A stretch of DNA of 64,000 bases from Hyphomicrobium nitrativorans NL23 (GTDB lineage Bacteria; Pseudomonadota; Alphaproteobacteria; Rhizobiales; Hyphomicrobiaceae): contig NC_022997.1 of NCBI RefSeq assembly GCF_000503895.1, positions 62,001 through 126,000 of the forward strand. Direction: 5' to 3'. A model generated the notes under the pieces. That model ran no database searches. It saw only the letters and a list, made by a program, of their open reading frames with translations, and was not told the DNA's origin. This document shows positions 46,540 to 56,057 of the stretch, piece after piece; the first letter of the stretch is position 1; each line of letters starts with the position of its first letter. Position numbers and translations under genes: made by a program.

Positions 46540-47643
46540 ATGAAGTCCGCCCACATCGCCACCCTGCATCACCGGCATGACACGCGCATCCTGCTCAAGC
46601 AATGCGTGTCTCTGGCCAATGAGGGCTATGATGTTGCTCTTTTCGTCAGCGACGGTGACGGCGATGAAGTTTTCAACGGGGTCAACATTGTCGATGTCGG
46701 CCGCACGGGAGGGCGCGTGGCGGGTCGATTGGTTCCTATGTGGCGCGCCGCGCGACAGGCCCGGAAATTTAAGCCCGACGTCATCCATTTCCACGACGGC
46801 ATGTTCCTGCCGTTCGCCATTCTGCTCGCTGCGGCCGGATACCGCGTCATCTATGACGTTCACGAAGACTATCCGCGCGAAGTGTTCGCCTGGCGCTTCT
46901 CATGGCCCGTGCGATATGCGGCGAGCGTCAGCTACGCAGTCCTCGAATGGATCGGCGGGCTGATGTTTACAAAAATTCTGGCGGCGACACCGCACATCGC
47001 CCGCCGCTTCCCGAAGCGCAAAACGCACACGATCCGTAATTTTCCGCTGCACGAGGAGCTTGTTGCATCCGACGCCACGCCCTACGCGATGCGCGCGCCG
47101 CATTTCGCTTACGTCGGAAAAATTACGGTCGACCGAGGGATTCGCGAGGTCGTCGATGCCCTGCCACGTATCGATAAAGCACAGGTCATTCTTGATCTGG
47201 CCGGCGCGTTCGATCCCGCGGCGCTCCGCGAGGAGATCGAGCGCATGCCGGGCTGGCGACACGTTCTCGACCGGGGCTGGGTTGGCCGCGAAGATATCGC
47301 GCGCATGCTCGGCGGGGCGCGGGCCGGGCTGGTCGTCCTTCACCCAAGGGAAAACTATCTCTATTCCTACCCCATCAAACTGTTCGAATACATGGCTGCA
47401 GGACTGCCCGTGATCGTTTCCGACTTTCCGCTCTGGCGGCATCTCATCGGCGATGCGCGCTGCGGTCTTTTCGTCGACCCGCGGGACCCGGCCGCCATCG
47501 CCCAGGCCATGGCATGGATACTGGACAATCCCGACGAAGCTGAGGCGATGGGTGAGCGGGGGAGACTGGCCGTAGAGGACGAGTACAACTGGGCGCAGGA
47601 AAGCCGGACACTGCTTCAATGCTACCGCGCGCTCGCCGCGTGA
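46540..47643 (+). CDS. GT4 glycosyltransferase, paralogue A
   Basis: The 367-residue GT-B enzyme starts MKSAHIATLHHRHDTRILLKQCVSLANEGYDVALFVSDGDG at ATG 46540; the open frame upstream is not family-like. It has VIHFHDGMFLPFAILLAAAGYRVIYDVHEDYPRE in the acceptor half and YSYPIKLFEYMAAGLPVIVSDFPLWRHLI in the donor half. One hydrophobic patch (RYAASVSYAVLEWIGGLMF) may dock on the membrane. It is the first gene of a rightward operon with an AsnB-type gene, a paralogous transferase and an epimerase. Confidence 0.88.
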   Translation: MKSAHIATLHHRHDTRILLKQCVSLANEGYDVALFVSDGDGDEVFNGVNIVDVGRTGGRVAGRLVPMWRAARQARKFKPDVIHFHDGMFLPFAILLAAAGYRVIYDVHEDYPREVFAWRFSWPVRYAASVSYAVLEWIGGLMFTKILAATPHIARRFPKRKTHTIRNFPLHEELVASDATPYAMRAPHFAYVGKITVDRGIREVVDALPRIDKAQVILDLAGAFDPAALREEIERMPGWRHVLDRGWVGREDIARMLGGARAGLVVLHPRENYLYSYPIKLFEYMAAGLPVIVSDFPLWRHLIGDARCGLFVDPRDPAAIAQAMAWILDNPDEAEAMGERGRLAVEDEYNWAQESRTLLQCYRALAA

Positions 47644-47739
47644 GGTTTCACATCGCGACTGGTGCAACTACCGGTCCCGCCTTAGAAGCAGCAGAGAAGA
47701 AGCTAGAGAGACAACGGGGCGGCAGGAGGGACCGATTGC

Positions 47740-49569
47740 ATGTGTGGCATTGCGGGGTTCGTTCGCCTCGATGGGGGACCGGCCGAGCGTTCGGTCATCG
47801 AACGCATGACGGACGCCGTCCGGCATCGGGGTCCTGACGGCAGCGGTCATTTTATCGATGGCTCGCTGGCACTCGGTCATCGGCGTCTGTCGATCCTGGA
47901 CTTGAGCGAACACGGCGCTCAGCCCATGCACAACGCGGGCGGCACACAGGTGCTGACGTTCAACGGCGAAATCTACAATTACCTCGAAATTCGCGAGCAG
48001 TTGCGCGCCAAAGGTTATATTTTCCGCACCGAGACGGATTCGGAAGTGATCCTCGCCGCCTACGACTGCTGGGGCGATGAGTGCGTGAGCCGCTTTAACG
48101 GCATGTGGGCGTTCGCCATCTTCGACCGCGCACGACAGAGGCTCTTTCTTTCGCGCGATCGGTTCGGCGTGAAGCCGCTCTACTACTCCGAGGGACGCAA
48201 CGCCTTTGCCTTCGGCTCCGAAATTCGCCAACTTCTGCCGTTCGGCGAGGGCGTCTCGGCCGACATGGACGTCATCCGCACATTCCTCGTCACCAGCTTC
48301 AGCGACGTCGACGACCGGACGTTTTTTCGGGGCATCCGGTGCCTGCCGGGCGGTCACAGCGCCACCTTCAATCTCACGCACAACCGCTTCACCATCCAGC
48401 GCTACTATGAAGTGAGCCCGCGGGAAGACGTGGGCAGCCTGTCCATCTCGGACGCGGCCGAGGAGTTCTCGGCGTTGTTCGAAGACGCGGTGCGGTTGCG
48501 GCTCAGGTCGGACGTGAAAGTAGGAACCTGCCTTAGCGGCGGGCTCGATTCTTCATCTGTCGCTGCCACCGCGTCGGAACTTTATCGCCGTGAAGCGGAT
48601 GGTCGTTTCGGCGCCATCACGGCCGTCAGCGAGCAGGATTCCAACAACGAGGCGCACTTCGCGGAGATGGTCGTCAAGTCGAGCGATCTCGACTGGCATT
48701 GCACGAAGCCGAGCTACCAAGATTTCGTTTCGTCGCTGCCTCATGTGGTGCGTGCGCAGGAAGAACCGTTCGGCGGCCCCTCGCTCACCATGCAATATTT
48801 TGTCATGAAAGCCGCTAGAGACAACGGAATCGTCGTGCTGCTCGACGGGCAGGGAGGAGACGAGACGCTGCTCGGCTACGAGAAATACTACGCCGCCTAT
48901 ATCGCATCGGCATTCCGTCGCGATGGGATCGGCGCCACCGTCGCGGCCTTGCGGGCATCTGCACGCAACAACGCTAAGATGCACCCCGTCAACATGGCGA
49001 AGTATCTCGTGGGTGCGCTGGTGGCTCCCGCGCGATACGCGTTCTACAAGCGTCGCCATCGGCACTTCGACCGCCACGCGCCTTTGCCCGCACCGCTGTC
49101 GGCCTTCGCCAAGAGTTGCTTCGACAGTTTTCGCCTGCAAAAGCTGGAAATCGAATCCACGAATCTTCCGGTCCTTCTGCGCTACGAAGACAAGAACTCG
49201 ATGGCTCATAGCGTGGAAGCGCGTCTGCCCTTCCTGGATTATCGGCTACTCGAACTGAGCCTGTCGCTTCCCGACCGCTACAAAATCCGCGACGGCTGGT
49301 CCAAATGGATCTTGCGCAAGACAATGACGGGACGGCTTCCCGAGGCCGTGGCGTGGCGGAAAAACAAGTTCGGATTCGAGGCTCCTGAAGATATTTGGCT
49401 GACCAAACACGCAGCCGAGATGCAACGGACGGTTCTCACATCGCCCCTCTTGGGTGAGATGGCTTCCGCAAACGCATTCTCCAAGGCGATGCAACGGCTC
49501 GATAAGCGCAGCCGCTGGCGGCTCTATAGCGTTGCGTTATGGGAGCGAGAATTCAAAGTGGCCTCGTAA
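47740..49569 (+). CDS. AsnB-type glutamine-dependent amidotransferase, copy 3
   Basis: The 609-residue protein begins MCGIAGFVRLDGGPAERSVIERM with Cys2 intact, and has HRGPDGSG, TFNGEIYNYLEIRE, SRDRFGVKPLYYSEG, the PP-loop SGGLDSSSVAAT (about 266), LDGQGGDETLLGYEKYYAAYIA and EDKNSMAHSVEARLPFLDYRLLEL. It is flanked by two paralogous glycosyltransferases in the same direction. Amidation of a sugar acid transferred by one of these is the simplest role. Confidence 0.9.
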   Translation: MCGIAGFVRLDGGPAERSVIERMTDAVRHRGPDGSGHFIDGSLALGHRRLSILDLSEHGAQPMHNAGGTQVLTFNGEIYNYLEIREQLRAKGYIFRTETDSEVILAAYDCWGDECVSRFNGMWAFAIFDRARQRLFLSRDRFGVKPLYYSEGRNAFAFGSEIRQLLPFGEGVSADMDVIRTFLVTSFSDVDDRTFFRGIRCLPGGHSATFNLTHNRFTIQRYYEVSPREDVGSLSISDAAEEFSALFEDAVRLRLRSDVKVGTCLSGGLDSSSVAATASELYRREADGRFGAITAVSEQDSNNEAHFAEMVVKSSDLDWHCTKPSYQDFVSSLPHVVRAQEEPFGGPSLTMQYFVMKAARDNGIVVLLDGQGGDETLLGYEKYYAAYIASAFRRDGIGATVAALRASARNNAKMHPVNMAKYLVGALVAPARYAFYKRRHRHFDRHAPLPAPLSAFAKSCFDSFRLQKLEIESTNLPVLLRYEDKNSMAHSVEARLPFLDYRLLELSLSLPDRYKIRDGWSKWILRKTMTGRLPEAVAWRKNKFGFEAPEDIWLTKHAAEMQRTVLTSPLLGEMASANAFSKAMQRLDKRSRWRLYSVALWEREFKVAS

Positions 49570-49609
49570 GCCTTCTGTCTCAACGATGCGGCCACTCGGA
49601 GGGCCAGCC

Positions 49610-50719
49610 TTGAAGATCGCCCATCTGACATCGGTGCACGCCCGTTACGACACGCGGATTTTTCTCAAACAGTGCCGCTCGCTCGCGGCTGCCGGGCACG
49701 ACGTGACGCTGATCGTTGCGGACGGTGTGGGCGACGAAACGCGCGATGGGGTTCGTATTCTCGATGTCGGCAGGCCAGGCGGCAGGCTGAGCAGAGCGCT
49801 CACGACCACGCGGCGCGTGCTCACGCAGGCCATCGCCGCCAACTGCGATGTCTATCACTTTCACGATCCTGAACTGATGCTGGCAGGCAAAGTTCTGAAG
49901 CGCCGAGGCAAGCGCGTGATCTACGATGCGCATGAAGATCTCCCGCAGGATATTCTCTCGAAACCCTACATCCCAGTCGCGCTGCGCCGACCCATTTCAT
50001 CAGGCGCGCGACTGTTGGAGCGCACCGTCTGCCGCCACTTCGACCACGTCGTCGCGGCGACGCCGACCATCCGCGACAAGTTCGCCGCGATGGGTGTGCC
50101 CGCAACCGACATCAAGAACTATCCGATCCTCGGTGAACTCGACGACGGCGCATCCTGGACGGCTAAGAACAAGATCGTCTGCTATGTCGGCGGCCTCTCC
50201 GCCGCCCGAGGCATTCATGACACCATCGCCGCGATGACCTATTGCCAATCCGACGTTCGCCTCGCGCTGGCAGGAGACTTCGTCGGCACCGGCACGAAGG
50301 AGATTGTCCAATCTTCGCCTGGCTGGGGAAAGACGGATCATCTAGGCTTTCTTTCGCGCACGGGAATCCGGGATGTGCTTTCGCGCTCGATTGCGGGCCT
50401 CGTGACCTTGCATCCGACACCCGCCTATCTCACCTCGCTGCCAATCAAGATGTTCGAATACATGTCGGCTGGCGTGCCGGTGATTGCGTCCGATTTTCCG
50501 CTCTGGCGGGATCTCGTCGAAGAAAACGCCTGCGGCATCTGCGTGAACCCTCTCGATCCTACAGCGATCGCTGTTGCCATCGACCGCTTGGTCAACGATC
50601 CGGCAGAGGCGCGGCGCATGGGCGACAACGGCCGCCAAGCGGTCCTTGGCCGCTATAATTGGGAGATCGAGCAGGCACGGCTTGTTGCCCTCTATGCCGA
50701 CTTGCGCGCCCCAAGCTGA
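49610..50719 (+). CDS. GT4 glycosyltransferase, paralogue B
   Basis: The 369-residue enzyme is best started at TTG 49610 (LKIAHLTSVHARYDTRIFLKQCRSLAAAGHDVTLIVADGVGD), which aligns with paralogue A and has GGAGGG 6 bases upstream; ATG 49586 is in frame but less well placed. It shares HDTRI/YDTRI, VIYDxHED and PIKMFEYMSAGVPVIASDFPLWRDLV with paralogue A. It follows the amidotransferase by 40 bp. The pair probably adds related sugars. Confidence 0.87.
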   Translation: MKIAHLTSVHARYDTRIFLKQCRSLAAAGHDVTLIVADGVGDETRDGVRILDVGRPGGRLSRALTTTRRVLTQAIAANCDVYHFHDPELMLAGKVLKRRGKRVIYDAHEDLPQDILSKPYIPVALRRPISSGARLLERTVCRHFDHVVAATPTIRDKFAAMGVPATDIKNYPILGELDDGASWTAKNKIVCYVGGLSAARGIHDTIAAMTYCQSDVRLALAGDFVGTGTKEIVQSSPGWGKTDHLGFLSRTGIRDVLSRSIAGLVTLHPTPAYLTSLPIKMFEYMSAGVPVIASDFPLWRDLVEENACGICVNPLDPTAIAVAIDRLVNDPAEARRMGDNGRQAVLGRYNWEIEQARLVALYADLRAPS

Positions 50720-50804
50720 GCACTCGACGTCAACGGCAGCTCGCGCGCGCTGTATTCCTTTGCGGGAGGATTCGGGATAGTAAGCGCTAGATATCACGCG
50801 CCAT

Positions 50805-51884
50805 GTGGATTTCACCGGCAATCGATTCCGTCGTTTCACCCCGCGAATAGGTCTCCCGATCTTGGCTTCGACCGTGAATACACCGATCATCGTCACCGGG
50901 GCCGCAGGCTTCATCGGCTTTCATGTGGCGCGCCGGCTGCTCGACCGAGGAACGCCCGTTGTCGGCATCGACAATCTCAATGACTATTACGATCCGGCTC
51001 TGAAGGAGGCTCGGCTCGCTCTTTTGAGCGCCTCTCCCACCTTCTCGTTCCACCGCCTGGATCTCGCGGCCCGAGAGGATACCGCAAACCTCTTCGCAGC
51101 CGTGCAACCGCAGGTCGTCATCCACCTCGCCGCACAGGCTGGCGTGCGTTACTCGCTCGAACATCCCGAGACCTACATCGACGCCAATCTGGTTGGCTTC
51201 GGCAACGTTCTCGAAGGATGCCGCCGCAACGGTGTGCGCCATCTCGTCTACGCCTCGTCAAGCTCGGTCTATGGCGCCAATACGCAGATGCCGTTTTCCG
51301 TGCATGACAACGTCGACCACCCCGTCAGTCTTTATGCAGCGACGAAGAAGGCCAACGAGTTGATGGCGCATTGCTACAGCCATCTCTATGGACTGGCGAC
51401 GACGGGGCTTCGCTTCTTTACGGTTTACGGACCCTGGGGGCGTCCGGACATGGCACTTTTCAGGTTCACGCGCGCTATTCTCGCGGACGAGCCCATCGAA
51501 GTTTACAACAACGGCCAGATGCGTCGCGACTTCACGTATGTCGACGATGTCGCCGAAGGCGTGTTACGCACCGCCGATCGCTTCGCAGCGCCCAATCCGG
51601 AATGGAGCGGAGACGCACCGGATCCCGGCAGCAGCAGCGCGCCCTTCCGGATTTACAACATCGGAAATACGGAACCGGTCGAGCTGCTCAGGATGATCGA
51701 GATCCTTGAAGCCGCACTCGGCAAAGAGGCCAAGAAAACGTGGCTTCCGATGCAAGCCGGCGACGTGCCTGCCACGTGGGCCGATGTGGACGACCTCGTC
51801 CGCGACACGGGCTACCGCCCGGCGACACCGCTGAAGGAAGGGATCGAGTCCTTCGTCGCGTGGTACCGGGAGTATTATCGCTAA
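50805..51884 (+). CDS. NAD-dependent nucleotide-sugar epimerase (UDP-glucuronate 4-epimerase-like)
   Basis: The extended SDR has IIVTGAAGFIGFHVARRLLDRGTPVVGIDNLNDYYDPALKEARL, HLAAQAGVRYSLEHPETYIDANLVGFGNVLEGCR, ASSSSVYGANTQMPFSVHDNVDHPVSLYAATKKANELMAHCYSHLYGL and TTGLRFFTVYGPWGRPDMALFRFTRAIL. This matches UDP-glucuronate 4-epimerases, which give UDP-galacturonate. The start is uncertain: GTG 50805, TTG 50862 and GTG 50874 are in frame and the conserved part begins at about residue 26 of the longest form. It ends the rightward operon. Confidence 0.88.
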   Translation: MDFTGNRFRRFTPRIGLPILASTVNTPIIVTGAAGFIGFHVARRLLDRGTPVVGIDNLNDYYDPALKEARLALLSASPTFSFHRLDLAAREDTANLFAAVQPQVVIHLAAQAGVRYSLEHPETYIDANLVGFGNVLEGCRRNGVRHLVYASSSSVYGANTQMPFSVHDNVDHPVSLYAATKKANELMAHCYSHLYGLATTGLRFFTVYGPWGRPDMALFRFTRAILADEPIEVYNNGQMRRDFTYVDDVAEGVLRTADRFAAPNPEWSGDAPDPGSSSAPFRIYNIGNTEPVELLRMIEILEAALGKEAKKTWLPMQAGDVPATWADVDDLVRDTGYRPATPLKEGIESFVAWYREYYR

Positions 51885-51928
51885 ATGTTTGAATGTGGCG
51901 GTTCGCGATCTCCCGATCACGGATCGTA

Positions 51929-52762
51929 TCATTTTGTGAGGGTCGCGTAAATTTCCAAACCAACAATCCCAGGATACTTGGTCTTCAACAGTTCGCGGCG
52001 GCTCGACCACTTCTGGAATGGCGGCTCAGTATTGATATTTTCGCGCCGATACGAGAAAGAGGAGAACTTTGACGTCATCTTTCGGAGCGAACGGACCGAT
52101 ACGAAATCTGTATGGGGTGCAGCTTGTCCCTTTTCGTTGTGGTCGTAATCCCACTTTTCGGCGTCGCTCAAAGGCTTGACCGGCCCGACATATCCAAACC
52201 GCTCCCGGAACCAATAACGTAGCGTTTCGGACCTTGCTTGCTCCCAACGACGGTAAGAGTACGCATAATAGAGCATAACCATAAGCTTCCCGTCCGGACG
52301 AAGGAGTCGGTAGCACTCGTCGAGGGCGCGCTGGAGATTTCCAGTGTGATGGAGACATCCAATTGTCACGATCATGTCAAAGCTCTCGTCGGGGAACGGC
52401 GCCTTTAATACGCTACCTTGAACTGCTTGCCCCTCCAAACCGGCTTGGCGGATGCGGAAGTTGGCCATTTCAACCGGACCAGAGGCAATGTCTAGTCCGG
52501 TATAACGGGCACCGCTCTCCGCAAGTCGCTGGGCGATCGTCCCGTAGCCAAGCCCGACCTCAAGAACGTCTTTTCCCTTCAGCTCTTCGAACGGGATATG
52601 CAGGAAGAGGTAGGGATAAAAGGACAGGAACCAGTCATCGAACTTTTTCAGCGAAGCCGGCGAGGCATCTGCAATTCCGAGCACCCGCGCTTGGTTAGAC
52701 CCGCACAGCTCGTTCCAAAACGCAATATTCTGCTCGTCTAGGTTGGCTGTTTGGGCGGACAT
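51929..52762 (-). CDS. SAM-dependent methyltransferase
   Basis: The 277-residue class I methyltransferase from ATG 52762 (GAGGT 6 bases upstream) has KGKDVLEVGLGYGTIAQRLAESGARYTGLDIASGPVEMA (motif I at about residue 75), and FDMIVTIGCLHHTGNLQRALDECYRLLRPDGKLMVM. The C-terminal part (SYRRWEQARSETLRYWFRERFGY...) is not typical of small-molecule methyltransferases; some surface-glycan and lipid enzymes have such tails. It is convergent with the epimerase and stands alone. Confidence 0.82.
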   Translation of the reverse strand: MSAQTANLDEQNIAFWNELCGSNQARVLGIADASPASLKKFDDWFLSFYPYLFLHIPFEELKGKDVLEVGLGYGTIAQRLAESGARYTGLDIASGPVEMANFRIRQAGLEGQAVQGSVLKAPFPDESFDMIVTIGCLHHTGNLQRALDECYRLLRPDGKLMVMLYYAYSYRRWEQARSETLRYWFRERFGYVGPVKPLSDAEKWDYDHNEKGQAAPHTDFVSVRSLRKMTSKFSSFSYRRENINTEPPFQKWSSRRELLKTKYPGIVGLEIYATLTK

Positions 52763-53217
52763 CGGCAACCTCGTCTGATGAAGCAACATTCAAATTAGAA
52801 GGTGTGGGTCATCCGACCCTCGATCAGCGATATATACTATCCCTCCCTCACGTCGACCTTTTCAAGGGAACGCTCCGTCTGACCTATGGATTCCCTCGGT
52901 TGACGTCAGCGTCGATCCCGCTCTTATAGGTGGCAACGTTGACGAATTGAAGCCGGGAATGCAGCCAATTCTGCATGCATGGGCGAACCCTTGATGGAAA
53001 AAACTATCCCAGACAGCTATCGCTGCACTTTAATCAAGAAAGAGCCAGACCGAATTCGTTGAACCTCCGACGTGTCCCTGGTTTTCCCGATCAGGGAACG
53101 CGCCTTATTCCCTATCGAGCGTTGTAGGCGGGCATAGTCTGCGGCATTGACAGCGAGGAGCGACGGTGGACAGTAGCGCCTCCGCGACCCTTCCCGAACG
53201 CGACAAAGGCACTTCAG
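52763..53217. other. Non-coding gap upstream of the arabinose-5-phosphate isomerase gene
   Basis: Four hundred and fifty-five bases between divergent genes. One short minus-strand open frame (53017-53232) overlaps the isomerase start and has no ribosome site or known family, so it is not called. No repeat or hairpin is evident. Confidence 0.4.
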
Positions 53218-54192
53218 ATGCGTCCAGAACACGTAGCCGAAGCTCTTGAGCGGGCTCGCAATATCGTCGATCAGGAGATCGACGCGCTGAACCTGCTACG
53301 CGAAAGCTTCAACGACGACATGATCAAGGCCGTGGCGCTGATCCAGGGCTGTGCGGGCCGGCTCGTCGTGACGGGCGTCGGCAAATCCGGTCACATCGGC
53401 ACCAAGCTCGCAGCCACGTTCGCATCCACCGGGACTCCGTCGTTCTTCCTGCACGCGGCAGAGGCCTCGCACGGCGACCTCGGCATGATCACGGGGCAGG
53501 ACGTGGTTCTGGCAATTTCGAACTCCGGCATGACCAAGGAGCTGTTTCCGGTCGCCGAGTTCTGTGCAGCGAATGGCGCCAAGCTCATCTGCATGACGTC
53601 CAACGAGAACAGCCGGCTCGCCAAGCAGGCGGACATCTGCCTCAGGCTGCCGAAGGTCAAAGAGGTCTGCCCCAATAACCTCGCACCGACATCGTCCGCC
53701 ATCATCACGCTTGCAGCGGGACATGTCCTTGCCGTGCTGCTGATGGAGCAGCGCTCGTTCCTGGATGCGGACTTCGGAAAGCTGCACCCTGGCGGGCGCC
53801 TCGGACTTCTGCTCTCTTCGGTGCGCCGTTACACCGACGAATTCAAGGACGCGGTGCCGATCGTTCATCCCAACGAGTTGATGGGACATGTCGTCATTCG
53901 CCTCGCTGAGGGTCAACGCGGCTGTGTCGTGGTGACGGAACCCGAGACCAACCGCCTCGTGGGCCTCATTACAGAAGGCGATCTCAGGCGCGCGTTCTCG
54001 CCCGACATGTTTTCCAAGACGGCGCAGGCCATCATGACAACGCGCCCGCTCACCGTCAGCGTCGACGATCTCATGAGCACCGCCGTCTCGCTCATGAAGG
54101 AGCGGCGGATCGCCAACATCGTCGTGGTGGACGACGAGACGGTTGTCGACGTGCTGCACACAAAGGATCTGATGCAGCGCGGCTATATGTGA
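53218..54192 (+). CDS. kdsD: D-arabinose-5-phosphate isomerase (KdsD/KpsF family)
   Basis: The 324-residue protein has an SIS domain (about 35-170: GRLVVTGVGKSGHIGTKLAATFASTGTPSFFLHAAEASHGDLGMI, AISNSGMTKELFPV, CPNNLAPTSSAIITLA) and two CBS domains (about 205-320: GCVVVTEPETNRLVGLITEGDLRRAF, IANIVVVDDETVVDVLHTKDLM). It converts ribulose-5-phosphate to arabinose-5-phosphate, the precursor of Kdo in lipid A-core or capsule linkers. The location at the end of a polysaccharide locus is typical for KpsF-type copies. A terminator follows. Confidence 0.92.
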   Translation: MRPEHVAEALERARNIVDQEIDALNLLRESFNDDMIKAVALIQGCAGRLVVTGVGKSGHIGTKLAATFASTGTPSFFLHAAEASHGDLGMITGQDVVLAISNSGMTKELFPVAEFCAANGAKLICMTSNENSRLAKQADICLRLPKVKEVCPNNLAPTSSAIITLAAGHVLAVLLMEQRSFLDADFGKLHPGGRLGLLLSSVRRYTDEFKDAVPIVHPNELMGHVVIRLAEGQRGCVVVTEPETNRLVGLITEGDLRRAFSPDMFSKTAQAIMTTRPLTVSVDDLMSTAVSLMKERRIANIVVVDDETVVDVLHTKDLMQRGYM

Positions 54193-54230
54193 GCTGTCCG
54201 TATCTCGGCTTGCGATCCGATGAAACGAAG

Positions 54231-54256
54231 AACCCCGGGCCTTTCGACCCGGGGTT
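54231..54256. terminator. Bidirectional rho-independent terminator
   Basis: AACCCCGGG (54231-54239) pairs with CCCGGGGTT (54248-54256) over an 8-base loop, followed by TCTC on the plus strand and CTTCG on the minus. It lies between the convergent isomerase and cheY genes and can serve both. Confidence 0.8.
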
Positions 54257-54283
54257 TCTCAATTTCCGAATGCGTCGGCCGGA

Positions 54284-54676
54284 TCAGGCCGCGACGGGCG
54301 CAGCCAACGCCGCGTCGATCTTCTCTTTGAGGACTTTCTCATTGAACGGCTTGATGATGTAGCCGCTCACGCCCGCGCTCTTGGCGGCGTTGATGTTGTC
54401 CTGCTTGGATTCCGCGGTGACCAGAATGAACGGTGTCTTGCTCATGGCGGGGTCGGCCCGCACAGCCTTGAGAAGCTCGTAGCCGGTCATCGGCTCCATG
54501 TTCCAGTCCGAAATGATGAGGCCGTATTCCTTGGCCTTGATCTTTTGAAGCGCAGCCTCGCCGCTGGCGGCATCGTCCACGTTCTCGAAGCCGATCTGCT
54601 TCAGAAGCTTCTTAATGATCCGAACCATGGTGCTGTAATCGTCGACGACGAGTACAGGCATGTCATTCGCGCTCAT
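54284..54676 (-). CDS. cheY: CheY-like single-domain response regulator
   Basis: The 130-residue receiver has all phosphorylation residues: acidic pair D12/D13 (LVVDDYS), phospho-acceptor D57 (IISDWNM), T87 (LVTAES) and K109 (IIKPF). There is no output domain. The sequence around the acceptor (SDWNMEPMTGYELLK) is that of true CheY proteins that bind the flagellar motor. It is divergent from cheB; no kinase or other che gene is present. Confidence 0.92.
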   Translation of the reverse strand: MSANDMPVLVVDDYSTMVRIIKKLLKQIGFENVDDAASGEAALQKIKAKEYGLIISDWNMEPMTGYELLKAVRADPAMSKTPFILVTAESKQDNINAAKSAGVSGYIIKPFNEKVLKEKIDAALAAPVAA

Positions 54677-54992
54677 AACCCTATCCCCTTAAACCCATAC
54701 CGTGTGCACGCACCACACATCGTGCGAGCGTTAAGGGCCCGCCAGTCGCTCTGTCGATGCCCTCGAAGTATGGGGCGAGATTGCTTGCGATAGTCTTAAC
54801 AGGGCCTTTCGGCGCGAATGTTTCGCTTCGGCCGAGCGGCTTGTGACCTCGGCGCGCACCGGGTGCGTGCGTAACCGAATGGAAACTTCTCGCTGTTAAC
54901 GATGTATCTCAAAGATCAAGAACGGCGCCGTAACAGGCGCGCCCGAGCCCTGGCGGACAGGCTCGTGCTTTTCCGGCGAGGAGTCACATCCA
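54677..54992. promoter_or_regulatory. Divergent control region between cheY and cheB
   Basis: Three hundred and sixteen bases expected to hold both promoters. I see no clear -35/-10 pair, hairpin or gene. Confidence 0.35.
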
Positions 54993-56027
54993 ATGTCCCC
55001 CCCGCTCATCCGTGTGCTCGTCGTCGACGACTCGCCCTTCATGAGAAGCGTGCTGCCACCGAAAATCGAGGCCGATCCGCGCTTCAAGGTTGTCGGCACC
55101 GCCATCGATGGCCGCGATGCGATCGAGAAGACGCTCGCGCTCTCTCCCGATGTCGTTACGCTCGACATCGACATGCCGGTGATGAACGGCATCGATGCGC
55201 TCAAGGAAATCGTGAGCCGGAGCAGCGCTTCCGTCATCATGCTTTCCGCGCGTACGGAACAGGGCGCCTCCATCACGCTCGAAGCGCTCGACCTTGGGGC
55301 GATCGATTTCATCCCCAAATCTCGCGGTCTCGAACGTATTCACGAGAAGCTTTCGGCTGCCGTCGAGGCGCGTAAGCATCGCATCCGGACACCTGCCACC
55401 GGAGCGAAGCCGGCAGCGGCGGTCCGCACACCGCTTCCGCCACGGACGGCGTGCGGCGGACGCGTCAGCGCAAAGATCTGCATCGTCGGCTCCAGCACCG
55501 GCGGACCGCAGGCGCTGCAGAGCGTCATTTCGCAGCTTCCCGAAGCGCTCCCCGTGCCCATCGTCGTGGCACAGCATATGCCGCCGAATTTCACGAAGGC
55601 TCTTGCCCAGCGCCTCAACGACACCTGCAAGCCGAAGGTGGTCGAGGCCGAAGACGGTATGACGTTGACAAAGGGCACAATCTACATCGCGCCCGGCGGA
55701 ATGCAGACGCGCGTGACGGGCTCCGAGATCAAGGTGCGGCCGGACCAGGGCGAAAGTCTCTACAAACCTTCGGTGGACGTGCTGGCGGAAAGCGCGCGAT
55801 CCGCGTTCGGGAAGAACGTGCTCGGCGTCATGCTGACGGGAATGGGGGCCGACGGCGCAGCCGAGTTCGCCAAGTTGCACAAGCTCGGCGCCTACAACAT
55901 CTCGCAGGATCAAGCCAGCTGCGTGGTTTACGGAATGCCCCGCTCGCTTGTGGAGGCGGGCGGCTCCGACGAGGTGCTGCCGCTCGATCAGATCGGCGGG
56001 CGTATCCGCTCGGCGCTTGGCTGTTGA
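54993..56027 (+). CDS. cheB: Chemotaxis protein-glutamate methylesterase CheB
   Basis: The 344-residue protein has an N-terminal receiver (VLVVDDSPFMRSVL, acceptor D58 in VVTLDIDMPVMNGID, K109 in FIPKS), a linker rich in Ala/Pro/Thr, and a C-terminal methylesterase with the triad S168 (IVGSSTGGPQAL), H195 (VAQHMPPNFT) and D287 (MLTGMGADGAAE). It removes methyl groups from chemoreceptors and also deamidates glutamines. No CheR is next to it. Length is normal. Confidence 0.95.
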   Translation: MSPPLIRVLVVDDSPFMRSVLPPKIEADPRFKVVGTAIDGRDAIEKTLALSPDVVTLDIDMPVMNGIDALKEIVSRSSASVIMLSARTEQGASITLEALDLGAIDFIPKSRGLERIHEKLSAAVEARKHRIRTPATGAKPAAAVRTPLPPRTACGGRVSAKICIVGSSTGGPQALQSVISQLPEALPVPIVVAQHMPPNFTKALAQRLNDTCKPKVVEAEDGMTLTKGTIYIAPGGMQTRVTGSEIKVRPDQGESLYKPSVDVLAESARSAFGKNVLGVMLTGMGADGAAEFAKLHKLGAYNISQDQASCVVYGMPRSLVEAGGSDEVLPLDQIGGRIRSALGC

Positions 56028-56057
56028 CGCTTCGCGCCTCTATGCGCGGGGAGGGCG

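Noticed and set aside
53017-53232. 71-codon minus-strand frame overlapping the kdsD start
   Set aside because: No ribosome site, no family, and it would overlap the start of a certain gene.
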